Source: Prevotellaceae bacterium (GTDB lineage: Bacteria; Bacteroidota; Bacteroidia; Bacteroidales; Bacteroidaceae). Taken from it: 18,140 nt of DNA. The DNA is taken from positions 1-18,140 of the forward strand of contig CAJPLH010000021.1 of assembly GCA_905371275.1 (NCBI GenBank), read 5' to 3'. Both the position numbers and the translations under genes were made by a program. Shown here piece by piece: positions 1 through 7,657 of the stretch. The stretch's first letter is position 1. Each line of letters opens with the position of its first letter. A model generated the notes under the pieces. The model saw only the letters and a program-made list of their open reading frames with translations. It did no database searches and was not told the origin of the DNA.

Positions 1-2444
1 CCTTGCCATTTGGGCTTAGCTGGAACAACTATGTTGCTTCCTGGTTGGATGTCGCGAGAGGAGCGAATGCGCTTCACTGTACCATTCATCTGAATGGCAA
101 ATGCGCGGCTACCTTTTGCTTTTAAACTATAACCTCCACATTGGTTGATGTAGGTGGATAGACTTGCACCGGGGGTGTAGACTAGTGTTGTGGGATACAT
201 CACTTCACCGCTGACACTTACGGTGTTGGTGAAGCGTGGAATGATGAGGCGATCGCCTTCTCGAAGGATTACATCCCAACGGTCATTTCCCGGATTATTG
301 ATGGCTTCAGACAAATGGATGGCTACATAGGGCACATCGTTAATCTGTATTTTTCGGATGTCTGTGCTATCGTTGAGAGTGGCTATTTTGATGAGTTCTT
401 GCTGCTTCAGTTTTTCGACATCGGTGAGTTGTCTTTCCAATCGAGCACCTTTGGCATAGGCTTCTTTGGTTAGACCGCCTGCTGCAGCGATAAGGTCGGT
501 GAGACGGTAGTTCTTTTTCGTCATCACATAAGTGCCTTGGAATTGGACTTCACCTTCTACCTTGACGTGTTGTTGTTCTTGATATCCTGGAGAGGTGCGA
601 ACATAAACTTCATCAAATGGTTGAAGTGTAAAATCGGGTTTACCATCGATGATGAACCCTTCTTTGATTGAAAAACTAAAGAATTGCGCTACTTGTTCGC
701 CCGATGCAATAGCTTTTCTATCACGAAATCTTCTAGCGATGTCTACTTTCGCGACACTGGCTTTGTCGGTGAGTCCTCCAGCTTGCAGAATGAGTGACTC
801 TATAGAACTGTTAGAGGCAAATTGGTATGTACCAGGGTAGCGTACTTCTCCCGAAATGCTAAGCGTTAGTTCTTCGTTGCTATCTTTAAAAGAGGGTATG
901 AACACGGCGTCTTCATTCTGCAGCGGCATATCGGCTTCTTTGTGTTGAAGAAGCTGTCCAACGTTGAAGTTTTTGACTTCGAGCGTACGATCGGCACGAT
1001 AGCGATGGATGATGCCACGAGTGGGCATTGCTTCTTCAGTGAGTCCCCCTGCTGCTTCAATGAGCTGGCGGACGGTTGAAATGTTGCCATCCATTTGGTA
1101 TTTTCCAGGACGGAACACAGCACCGCGCAATTCGACAAGGTTTTTGTAGCGATTGAGCACCGAATCTACTGAAACCGAGTCCGCATCTTGGAGTTGAAAT
1201 TTGCCACGTTCAAATTCGTTGAGGCTATAAATGCTCATTTCTCCTCCTGTTTTGCGGATGAGGGTGACGTTGCCATTGTAGGCATCTCCAGTAAAACCAC
1301 CTGCGTATTTCAAAAGGGTATTGACGCTTTCGGTTTTCTTCATTTCATAAAACATCGGACGCTTCACCTTACCCGTGATGTTTACGAGACAGTCGTAAGT
1401 GTCGACATAGATGACATCATCAGAGGTGAGACGGATGTTGCCCGACAGGCGACCATTGAGGATGTAGTCATAGATATCTACTGTGGACACTAAGCGTCCT
1501 TTGCGGAGTACTTTGATGCCGCGAAGTGTACCGATGTCGTTGACACCACCTGCCATATAGAGCGCGTGGAATACGGTAGCAAATGCTGAAACGGTGTAGG
1601 TGCCAGGATTTTTTACTTCACCCATCACATTGACAGTGATAGTGCGAGTTTGTCCTACAGTGAGTTTTATTTGTGAGCCTCCAAAACGTGAACCAAGTGT
1701 GTTGCGAAGCCTTTGGTTGGCTTGTGCTACGGTCAAACCATTAACATTCACTGGTTCGTATCCCTCGAGGTTTATGACACCTTCGGGAGAAACGGTGGCT
1801 TCAAATTGCTTTTGTGAGGCTCCCCAAACATCAACATACACTGCATCTCCAGGTCCTAAACGATAGTCGTTAGGAGCTGCAATATTCATTTCGGGTTCGA
1901 AAGTGAGCTTTTTACTATTGAAGATGTCGCGCCCGAAGACTTTTTTCTTTTGTGAAACAGTAAGCATCTCTTTTTCATACATTTCTAGTGAGTCTGGAAG
2001 TATGAAATTGAGTGATTCGTCTAAATCAAATTCTTGTTGTTCGCGATGAAGTTTACGTTGGTGAGGAGTAAGTGTCTTTTCGTCTACCTTCGCTTTGTTT
2101 TTTGTAGGAAAGTCTTTGTTGTTCTTCTTGGGATCTTCTCGTTCTTCTCCATTATTTTTGCGCAGGCGTGCTTCTGTTCCGTCTTTTACACCAGAGATGT
2201 TCACGGCACCTTGAACTTCCTTTTTCTTTTGGCGTTCATAGTTGCGTCGAATCTTTTGAATTCGATCCACCGTCACCCCTCGCTCCATGAGTTGAGTTAC
2301 AATTTGAGAACGAGGAGTACCCTTTGCATTTTCTTTGACAATATAGTCCATAATCTGACTATCTGTCATTGTAGACTGAGCAAAGGTGAGAGCGCAGCAA
2401 AAAAAGAAAGAAAGAGAGAGAAGTATGGTTTTAAGACTTTTCAT
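1..2444 (-). CDS. SLBB-domain polysaccharide export outer-membrane protein (3' end outside window)
   Basis: This is a large Wza-like protein of the Bacteroidetes type, expected to form or gate the outer-membrane exit for capsule or exopolysaccharide. About 814 codons are present and the stop lies beyond position 1; relatives are about 800-850 residues, so little is probably missing. The start is the ATG at 2444, giving a signal peptide (MKSLKTILLS, then a hydrophobic stretch ending near FAQS; Cys16-Cys17 make a lipoprotein possible). Residues 27-70 form a helical segment (DSQIMDYIV, ERGVTVDRI), followed by a charged Lys/Glu-rich linker. A Poly_export domain begins near residue 193 (YRLGPGDAVYVDVWG). 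About six SLBB units follow, starting near 268, 353, 437, 528, 627 and 742, each with a G-V/E-P-G-T-Y strand and an AGG motif. It begins 17 bp after the sugar transferase and is probably co-transcribed with it. The family call is strong; the exported polymer is unknown. Confidence 0.9.
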   Translation of the reverse strand, partial: MKSLKTILLSLSFFFCCALTFAQSTMTDSQIMDYIVKENAKGTPRSQIVTQLMERGVTVDRIQKIRRNYERQKKKEVQGAVNISGVKDGTEARLRKNNGEEREDPKKNNKDFPTKNKAKVDEKTLTPHQRKLHREQQEFDLDESLNFILPDSLEMYEKEMLTVSQKKKVFGRDIFNSKKLTFEPEMNIAAPNDYRLGPGDAVYVDVWGASQKQFEATVSPEGVINLEGYEPVNVNGLTVAQANQRLRNTLGSRFGGSQIKLTVGQTRTITVNVMGEVKNPGTYTVSAFATVFHALYMAGGVNDIGTLRGIKVLRKGRLVSTVDIYDYILNGRLSGNIRLTSDDVIYVDTYDCLVNITGKVKRPMFYEMKKTESVNTLLKYAGGFTGDAYNGNVTLIRKTGGEMSIYSLNEFERGKFQLQDADSVSVDSVLNRYKNLVELRGAVFRPGKYQMDGNISTVRQLIEAAGGLTEEAMPTRGIIHRYRADRTLEVKNFNVGQLLQHKEADMPLQNEDAVFIPSFKDSNEELTLSISGEVRYPGTYQFASNSSIESLILQAGGLTDKASVAKVDIARRFRDRKAIASGEQVAQFFSFSIKEGFIIDGKPDFTLQPFDEVYVRTSPGYQEQQHVKVEGEVQFQGTYVMTKKNYRLTDLIAAAGGLTKEAYAKGARLERQLTDVEKLKQQELIKIATLNDSTDIRKIQINDVPYVAIHLSEAINNPGNDRWDVILREGDRLIIPRFTNTVSVSGEVMYPTTLVYTPGASLSTYINQCGGYSLKAKGSRAFAIQMNGTVKRIRSSRDIQPGSNIVVPAKPKWQ

Positions 2445-2461
2445 AACCCTAATGTTGCTTA

Positions 2462-3133
2462 CTATTGTGACGCATCTTGTTTTCCGGAGAAGAACACAAA
2501 TGCTGTCAATAAGATGATTTTAATATCAGTCCAAACAGAAAAATGATTGAGATAATCAACATCCATTTCTAAACGACGCAGCATTTTCTCCATAGTATCG
2601 GTGTAACCATTATAAATGGCGGCTTCAGAGGTGATACCAGGCCTAATGGCAAAAAGCATCGCATATCTTTGGTCTTTTTCCATAATTTGATTGATGAAAA
2701 AAGCACGTTCTGGACGATAACCTACAAAGGACATATCTCCAATGAGTACGTTCCACAATTGCGGTAGTTCGTCAAGATGATGCTTTCTCAAAAATTGTCC
2801 ACAGCGTGTGAATCGTGAGGAGTTTTGGATATTGACTAATTGTGGACCATCAGATTCTGCATCAAGTTGCATGGTGCGAAACTTGATGATGTGAAAAGGT
2901 TTTCCACCTTTTCCTATGCGCTCTTGACGAAAGAATGCAGTACCTGGAGTGGTGCACCATTGAAGTAAGAGTACAAGGATAAAGATGGGAGAAATGAGGA
3001 CAATACCTGTAAAAGATAGAAGCAAATCGAACAGACGTTTTATGAAGCGATGAAGAAAGGCTGGTTCTTTCATCGCATATCTGTCTTTATTTTCAATAGA
3101 TGCGGTTGTTTGGTAACTATTGTGTTGTTGCAT
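2462..3133 (-). CDS. Short sugar transferase (initiating phosphoglycosyl transferase, PglC/WcaJ C-terminal type)
   Basis: This enzyme is expected to move a sugar-1-phosphate from a nucleotide sugar to undecaprenyl phosphate at the inner membrane, the first step in making a capsule or exopolysaccharide repeat unit. The 223-residue protein has one hydrophobic segment at about residues 34-58 (LFDLLLSFTGIVLISPIF). It then shows family motifs: RQERIGKGGKPFHIIKFRTM, the acidic catalytic region in HHLDELPQLWNVLIGDMSFVG, and RPE. It lacks the N-terminal multi-helix domain of long WbaP/WcaJ proteins and so is the minimal catalytic form. The start may be ATG 3133 or an in-frame ATG at 3073 (MKEPAFLHR); both keep the membrane segment and the catalytic part. 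The SLBB export gene follows after 17 bp, which supports a role in polysaccharide assembly. Sugar specificity cannot be judged. Confidence 0.88.
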   Translation of the reverse strand: MQQHNSYQTTASIENKDRYAMKEPAFLHRFIKRLFDLLLSFTGIVLISPIFILVLLLQWCTTPGTAFFRQERIGKGGKPFHIIKFRTMQLDAESDGPQLVNIQNSSRFTRCGQFLRKHHLDELPQLWNVLIGDMSFVGYRPERAFFINQIMEKDQRYAMLFAIRPGITSEAAIYNGYTDTMEKMLRRLEMDVDYLNHFSVWTDIKIILLTAFVFFSGKQDASQ

Positions 3134-3235
3134 GATAAACTAGATAAAGGTTTGTCTGTCGGAATGACAACGCCTTTTCGTTTTATAGCTAACGTCTTTC
3201 TTCTTGATTTATTGCACTGTTGTGCAAAGAAATGA

Positions 3236-3264
3236 AGAAGGCGTGCTAACTTGCATTGCCTTCT
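3236..3264 (-). terminator. Possible terminator hairpin after rny
   Basis: A 7-bp inverted repeat (AGAAGGC at 3236-3242, GCCTTCT at 3258-3264) with a 15-nt loop lies about 18 bp past the rny stop codon. In the minus-strand transcript it is followed by a moderately U-rich stretch (UCAUUUCUUUG) rather than a clean U tract, so the call is tentative. The rest of the 148-bp gap up to the sugar transferase has a second palindrome, TTGCAC-tgtt-GTGCAA (3212-3227), which could be part of the same terminator or a regulatory site. I found no convincing TTTG/TAnnTTTG promoter for the sugar transferase here. Confidence 0.4.
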
Positions 3265-3281
3265 CCAATTTCAATGTTGAA

Positions 3282-4814
3282 TTACTTTGCGTAGCTCACA
3301 GATCTGGTTTCGCGAATAACGGTAATTTTAACTTGACCTGGGTATGTCATTTCATTTTGAATGCGCGTTGCAATATTGTTGGAGAGCGTTTCAATTTCTT
3401 TATCATCGATTTTATCTGCACCAACGATGACGCGCAATTCGCGTCCAGCTTGAATTGCATAGGTTTTCAGTACGCCTGGATAACTCATTGCAATGTTTTC
3501 TAAGTCGTTCAAGCGTTTTACATAAGCCTCTACAATTTCACGACGTGCGCCAGGACGTGCACCTGAAATGGCATCGCACACTTGCACAATGGGAGCAATG
3601 AGAGAAGTCATTTCCATTTCATCGTGGTGAGCACCGATTGCGTTGCAGATGTCGGGCTTTTCTTTGTATTTCTCAGCGATTTTTGCGCCATAAAGTGCGT
3701 GTGGAAGTTCTGTTTCTTCATCAGGCACTTTACCGATGTCGTGAAGCAATCCTGCGCGCTTGGCTTTTTTAGGGTTCAATCCAAGTTCGGCTGCCATTAT
3801 GCCGCAAAGATTTGCGGTTTCACGAGCGTGTTGCAAGAGGTTTTGTCCGTAGGAAGAACGATATTTCATCTTGCCTACGATGCGAATCAATTCGGGATGC
3901 AAGCCGTGAATGCCGAGGTCAATGGCAGTGCGTTTACCTGTTTCAATGACTTCTTCATCCACTTGTTTCGATACTTTCGCAACAACTTCCTCAATTCGGG
4001 CAGGGTGAATACGACCATCGGAAATCAAATGATGGAGAGCGAGACGAGCGATTTCACGACGTACAGGGTCGAAAGCACTAATCACGATCGCTTCGGGAGT
4101 ATCGTCTACCACAATCTCTACGCCAGTGGCAGCTTCTAGAGCGCGAATGTTGCGACCTTCACGACCAATGATGCGACCTTTTACTTCATCATTGTCAATG
4201 TGGAATACAGTCACACTGTTTTCAATTGCAGTTTCAGTAGCAACGCGTTGAATGGTTTGAATAACAATGCGTTTCGCTTCTTTGTTTGCATTGATTTTCG
4301 CTTCATCCATAATCTCATTGATATAGCTTTGAGCGTGACTATGTGCTTCTGCTTTCAAACCTTCAATGAGTTGATTTTTAGCGTCTTCTGCTGATATGCC
4401 AGAGAGTTCCTCTAGCTTCTCAATCTCGCGTTGATGCATCTTGTTGAGTTCTTCTTCTTTGCGTTGAAGAAGCACCTCTTGATTCTTCACACGATTTTGA
4501 TGTGCATCTACTTCTTGTTTATTGCGATTGATTTCTTCTTGTTTTTTGTTGAGGTTCATCTCGCGTTGCTTCAACTTATTCTCAGTTTGAAGAATTTGTT
4601 GATTGCGTTGTTGTACCTCCTTTTCCAATTCAGCTTTCTTGTTCAAGAACTTCTCTTTTACTTCCAAGAGTTTTTTCTCCTTGATAACCTCTGCTTCTTT
4701 TGAGGCTTCATTGAGTTTTTGCTGATAGATAGATGTTAGAACGTAGCGAAAACAGAGATAACCTCCGCCTCCACCTATGATGAGTGCTATTAAAGCTATG
4801 ATTATGTAGAGCAT
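3282..4814 (-). CDS. rny: Ribonuclease Y
   Basis: RNase Y is a membrane-anchored endoribonuclease that starts mRNA decay. The 510-residue length is normal for the family. Residues 1-26 are a transmembrane anchor (LYIIIALIALIIGGGGGYL). Residues 30-150 are a long charged coiled coil rich in Lys, Glu and Gln. The KH RNA-binding domain is at about 205-265, with GRIIGREGRNIRALE at 213-227. The metal-dependent HD domain has H329 (QHARE), the paired H358-D359 in LLHDIGK, and D413 in QVCDAISGARPGARRE, all conserved in the family. It follows zapA with a 64-bp gap. The reading frame is intact with no missing catalytic residue. A terminator-like hairpin follows the stop. Confidence 0.97.
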   Translation of the reverse strand: MLYIIIALIALIIGGGGGYLCFRYVLTSIYQQKLNEASKEAEVIKEKKLLEVKEKFLNKKAELEKEVQQRNQQILQTENKLKQREMNLNKKQEEINRNKQEVDAHQNRVKNQEVLLQRKEEELNKMHQREIEKLEELSGISAEDAKNQLIEGLKAEAHSHAQSYINEIMDEAKINANKEAKRIVIQTIQRVATETAIENSVTVFHIDNDEVKGRIIGREGRNIRALEAATGVEIVVDDTPEAIVISAFDPVRREIARLALHHLISDGRIHPARIEEVVAKVSKQVDEEVIETGKRTAIDLGIHGLHPELIRIVGKMKYRSSYGQNLLQHARETANLCGIMAAELGLNPKKAKRAGLLHDIGKVPDEETELPHALYGAKIAEKYKEKPDICNAIGAHHDEMEMTSLIAPIVQVCDAISGARPGARREIVEAYVKRLNDLENIAMSYPGVLKTYAIQAGRELRVIVGADKIDDKEIETLSNNIATRIQNEMTYPGQVKITVIRETRSVSYAK

Positions 4815-4878
4815 TGCTTAAGAATATAATTATGTCTTGTAGTTGTCAATGTATGATGAGAATGTGCGAAACCACTAT

Positions 4879-5178
4879 TTATTCCTCGTTGAGAACCTCT
4901 TCTACTTCAGCATTGAGCTGTTTCATCGAAGTGACAATCGGATCCACACTTTTATCTTTTTGCAATTGTAGTAGTTGCACAGCAATATCAACCAACACCG
5001 TAGTACTATAGCGTTCTGCACTATGGTTCGGTTGAGCAGTTCTATATTTATTGAATTTACTGTTGATTAAATCAGCTGCTTTACGAAACAATTCTTCCTT
5101 TTCGCGAAGTACAGTGTACGTATAAGGCTGATTGTTTATCAACAATCTGATTTGCAATTTGTCGCTTGTATTAGGCAT
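4879..5178 (-). CDS. zapA: Cell division protein ZapA
   Basis: ZapA is a small cytoplasmic protein that binds FtsZ and promotes bundling of filaments in the division ring. The 99-residue product has the typical pattern. The N-terminal part (residues 7-45) contains IRLLINNQPYTYTV, then EELFRKAADLINSKFNKYR. A central helix (TTVLVDIAVQLLQLQKDK, about 58-76) leads into an acidic C-terminal coiled-coil helix ending EVEEVLNEE. It lies 17 bp after a small coiled-coil gene and 64 bp before rny; this three-gene order points to one transcript. The family is short and divergent, but the N-terminal motif and the context make the call firm. Confidence 0.88.
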   Translation of the reverse strand: MPNTSDKLQIRLLINNQPYTYTVLREKEELFRKAADLINSKFNKYRTAQPNHSAERYSTTVLVDIAVQLLQLQKDKSVDPIVTSMKQLNAEVEEVLNEE

Positions 5179-5195
5179 ATTTGTGTGCTAGCAAC

Positions 5196-5489
5196 CTACA
5201 CGTTGAGAAGGGCGATGCATTTATCGATTTCTCTAATTAATTTGTTCACCTTTTTCTGTGCAGCTTGGTTCTCGGCCGTAGTGATTTCAATCATCTTGGC
5301 CATTTTAAGATTAGCATATTGTTGCTCGAGAGAGGCAACACGTTGCTCCAGTTCTTTGACGCGAGATTTCTCTTCGTCGAGCGATTGAGTGAGTTCAGCG
5401 TTTTGAGTAAGCAATGATTTATGCTTAATAATGAGCTGTCTCACACGCGTCTCAAACTGGTGTAATATCTTTTCTTCTTCGGCAGTCAT
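5196..5489 (-). CDS. Small coiled-coil protein upstream of zapA, function unknown
   Basis: This 97-residue protein is predicted to be almost entirely helical. Residues 5-85 carry heptad-like Leu/Ile/Val spacing with many Glu, Gln, Lys and Arg residues (for example RVKELEQRVASLEQQYANLK). It has no signal peptide, membrane segment or enzyme motif. The N-terminus (MTAEEEKILHQFETRVRQLI) is acidic and the C-terminus (KLIREIDKCIALLNV) is amphipathic. It ends 17 bp before the zapA start, so the two are very probably made together. By size and shape it resembles the coiled-coil division-ring protein ZapB, but I see no sequence identity that would prove this. A role as a ZapA or FtsZ partner is inference from position only. 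Confidence 0.75.
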   Translation of the reverse strand: MTAEEEKILHQFETRVRQLIIKHKSLLTQNAELTQSLDEEKSRVKELEQRVASLEQQYANLKMAKMIEITTAENQAAQKKVNKLIREIDKCIALLNV

Positions 5490-5529
5490 AGATTGTCATA
5501 AATCCTTCAATGAATAATCTTGCCAAAGT

Positions 5530-6168
5530 CTACGCATCTTTGGTGTTCGCCTTTGGCTCTTTTTTCGCTAGAATAAGCACATTGTAAACGAATTCAGTCA
5601 TCCATTCTTGTGAATATCCTAGTTGTGCTTGATAATTGCGTACGTTCATCACTGATTTTTGCACACTCGCATCGCTCCAAGTGTTTTTGGTGAAAATGTC
5701 GCGCACAGACTTTTCTGTGAGGTTTCGCAATGCACCACGCAAAAATGAGGGGAGACGAAACTTCCAATTCATCAAATTTCCCATCAGCATCATCAATTCT
5801 TGAGAAAATCCTTGAAATTGAAATAGATAAGTCTGCATATCATTGACATTTCTGCAGCGACGTTTGATGCTTTCATCAATTTCTTTGAAGAAGTTGTCGG
5901 AGATACCGTATATCTCATTCATCATCTTCTTACACTTACTTTTCTCGGCAACTCCAATTTTGTTGTTAATCGTTTGCACTTTCAGTGTTTGCTTGAAGAC
6001 TCTGAGGTCTGGAAGAGCACGAAAATCGCGAAGACCAAAAGAAGAAGCCATAACGGCTTGGTAATATACGCGGATAAGCGTCATAAAATCTTCAGTACCT
6101 CCCACGCGCCATCCTTGTTCTTGCACGCTTTTTTTAGAACCACCAAAGAGTTTAGAGAGTATTCCCAT
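5530..6168 (-). CDS. Hypothetical protein, unknown family
   Basis: I do not recognise this 212-residue protein. It begins MGILSKLFGGSKKS, a short amphipathic basic start, and has no signal peptide and no clear membrane helix. The body is rich in Lys/Arg and aromatic residues. Notable stretches are GWRVGGTEDFMTLIRVYYQAV (about 20-40), an Arg/Lys-rich part (EKSKCKKMMNEIYGIS, then ESIKRRCRNVNDMQTYL), a Met-rich helix (QELMMLMGNLMNW) and a C-terminal helix (WMTEFVYNVLILAKK) with a charged tail. It looks like a cytoplasmic, mainly helical, basic protein. It has its own promoter-like sequence about 100 bp upstream and is 40 bp before the coiled-coil/zapA/rny group, so a link with division or RNA decay is possible but unproven. 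Coding quality is good and no frame disruption is seen. Confidence 0.75.
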   Translation of the reverse strand: MGILSKLFGGSKKSVQEQGWRVGGTEDFMTLIRVYYQAVMASSFGLRDFRALPDLRVFKQTLKVQTINNKIGVAEKSKCKKMMNEIYGISDNFFKEIDESIKRRCRNVNDMQTYLFQFQGFSQELMMLMGNLMNWKFRLPSFLRGALRNLTEKSVRDIFTKNTWSDASVQKSVMNVRNYQAQLGYSQEWMTEFVYNVLILAKKEPKANTKDA

Positions 6169-6266
6169 AGGGCTGTAGCTTGATGAACATCAAAAAATGT
6201 TCGTTGTTTCGTTGATTATCTTATAATTAGGGCTGTTCTTATGAAAAACGCCTTTATATCTTCCTG

Positions 6267-6298
6267 CAAATTTAGCATTTATTCTTCATTCTGCCAAA
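6267..6298 (-). promoter_or_regulatory. Bacteroidetes-type promoter for the unknown basic protein gene
   Basis: Read on the minus strand, TTTG (6298-6295) is followed by exactly 20 bp and then TAAATTTG (6274-6267). This is a full match to the Bacteroidetes -33 TTTG and -7 TAnnTTTG pattern. Transcription would start near 6260, giving a leader of about 90 nt before the ATG at 6168. It could serve the whole unknown gene/coiled coil/zapA/rny group. Confidence 0.65.
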
Positions 6299-6311
6299 CC
6301 CTAAGGCAGAA
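6289..6311 (-). terminator. Hairpin just after the radical SAM gene (possible terminator)
   Basis: A 7-bp inverted repeat, TTCTGCC (6289-6295) and GGCAGAA (6305-6311) with a 9-nt loop, starts 3 bp after the radical SAM stop codon. No U tract follows in the minus-strand transcript (UGAAGAAUAAAU), so it is at best a weak intrinsic terminator. One arm touches the -33 element of the next promoter, so it might instead be a protein-binding palindrome. Confidence 0.4.
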
Positions 6312-6314
6312 ACC

Positions 6315-7526
6315 CTATAGTTTTCCGCGTTTTGCGAGCACGTTCATGATGTTTGCAGGAGGAAGATTAGCCTGCAGTTGTCGTTTCATAAAGTCCATAT
6401 AAGGAGCAACGTGTTCGAAAAAATGCTGCCATCCTTCGCACAAATAGGGGTGTCCCCATTCGCCATCTTTGTTCTTTATAAAGCGAGTACGAGGACAATC
6501 TCCGTTGCATACAAATCTCCATTCGCACATCTTGCATTGTTGAGTTAGGAGTTTGCGTTTATTCTCGCCAAAAGTCTTTTGTTCTTCACTAAACACCATG
6601 GATTCCAAAGATTTCTCCAGGATGTTTCCCAACTTAAATTCGGGGAACACATAATGATCGCAAGCATAAACATCGCCGTTGTGTTCCATGGCAGTGGCAT
6701 GTCCACAAGTTTCTGCCATTGTGCACAAACTTCCTGGCACACCCATCCATCCTGCGAGGGTGGAATCAAATATCTGCACGAAGAAATTACCGACATCGCA
6801 ACGCACCCATTCGTCAAAAATCGCACATAAGAAGTCGCCCCATTGTTTAGGTGAAACACTAAAAGGAGCCATTTCTGCCGTGGTCAATCCTTCTATGGGT
6901 GAAGCTAATTGTCTTCCATCTGGATGTCGATATATGCGTTCTACAATGGGCGTGAATTGTAGATAATCGCAGCCTATTGATTTGAAAAAACGATAGAAAG
7001 ACAGTGGATCTTGCGCATTATAGTCATTGACAACCGCCATCGCATTCCAATCCACACCACATCGTTGTAGCATTTCCACACCGCGCATCACTTGCCTCCA
7101 AGTGCCTTTTCCAGAACGAGAAAGCCGATAGTGGTCGTGCTGTTCTTGTGTACCATCAATAGAAATTCCCACAAGGAAATTGTTTGTTTTTAGGAAGTTA
7201 CACCAATTCAGTGTGAGTAAAGTTCCATTTGTCTGCAAAGCATTTTCTATCGTCTTACCTTGCGCATATTTTTCTTGTAAACGCAAAGCACGTTCGTAGA
7301 AACTCATCGGCCGCACTAAAGGTTCTCCTCCGTGCCAGGTAAACAGCACATAATCCGTTGGTTGTGTTGCAATGTAGTCACGAATATATTTCTCTAGCAG
7401 CTCATCACTCATTTCTTGTCTGCCTGAGGCTGCATACAGTTTTTGCTTCTCAAGGTAGTAGCAATAGGTACAATCCAAGTTACAAGCCGAACCGCCAGGT
7501 TTCGGCATCAGATGAATAGGGTGCAT
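6315..7526 (-). CDS. Radical SAM/SPASM enzyme, anaerobic sulfatase maturase family
   Basis: Anaerobic sulfatase maturases convert an active-site Cys or Ser of type I sulfatases to formylglycine in the cytoplasm. I chose the ATG at 7526 (MHPIHLMPKPGG, 403 residues). It puts the SAM-cluster cysteines of CNLDCTYCYYLEK at positions 15, 19 and 22, the same numbering I recall for the Clostridium perfringens enzyme. An in-frame ATG at 7577 would add 17 residues unlike the family. The WHGGEPL glycine motif follows near residue 64. The SPASM region has Cys at about 268, 274 and 289, then CKMCEWRFVCNGDC (331, 334, 340, 344) and Cys363, with spacing that fits two further 4Fe-4S clusters. The Asp after Cys289 (CDHYV) fits the family's proposed catalytic base. 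No sulfatase gene lies in the window. A related peptide-modifying role is less likely but not excluded. Confidence 0.9.
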   Translation of the reverse strand: MHPIHLMPKPGGSACNLDCTYCYYLEKQKLYAASGRQEMSDELLEKYIRDYIATQPTDYVLFTWHGGEPLVRPMSFYERALRLQEKYAQGKTIENALQTNGTLLTLNWCNFLKTNNFLVGISIDGTQEQHDHYRLSRSGKGTWRQVMRGVEMLQRCGVDWNAMAVVNDYNAQDPLSFYRFFKSIGCDYLQFTPIVERIYRHPDGRQLASPIEGLTTAEMAPFSVSPKQWGDFLCAIFDEWVRCDVGNFFVQIFDSTLAGWMGVPGSLCTMAETCGHATAMEHNGDVYACDHYVFPEFKLGNILEKSLESMVFSEEQKTFGENKRKLLTQQCKMCEWRFVCNGDCPRTRFIKNKDGEWGHPYLCEGWQHFFEHVAPYMDFMKRQLQANLPPANIMNVLAKRGKL

Positions 7527-7657
7527 GTCTATGAGAATATGGTGAGAAATCCTTGCCCCAACAGGCAAAGTGAGCATATCTGTTTTCTGAAGTACGAAGG
7601 CTGAATATCGAAGTCACTTGGGCTTCCTTGCAAGACGAACTGTCTTCTAGAAAACAG

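Noticed and set aside
2034..2546. Plus-strand open frame of 170 codons across the start of the SLBB gene
   Set aside because: It covers the signal peptide and linker of the SLBB gene in reverse, has low-complexity Phe/Cys content, and overlaps two well-supported minus-strand genes.
4823..4849. TTGACA and TATATT on the minus strand before rny, like a sigma-70 promoter of Proteobacteria
   Set aside because: The spacer is only 15 bp, and Bacteroidetes use the TTTG/TAnnTTTG pattern instead. Chance occurrence in AT-rich DNA is more likely.
4815..4878. Possible 6S RNA next to zapA, as in Enterobacteria
   Set aside because: The gap between zapA and rny is only 64 bp, too short for a 6S RNA, and shows no long bulged stem.
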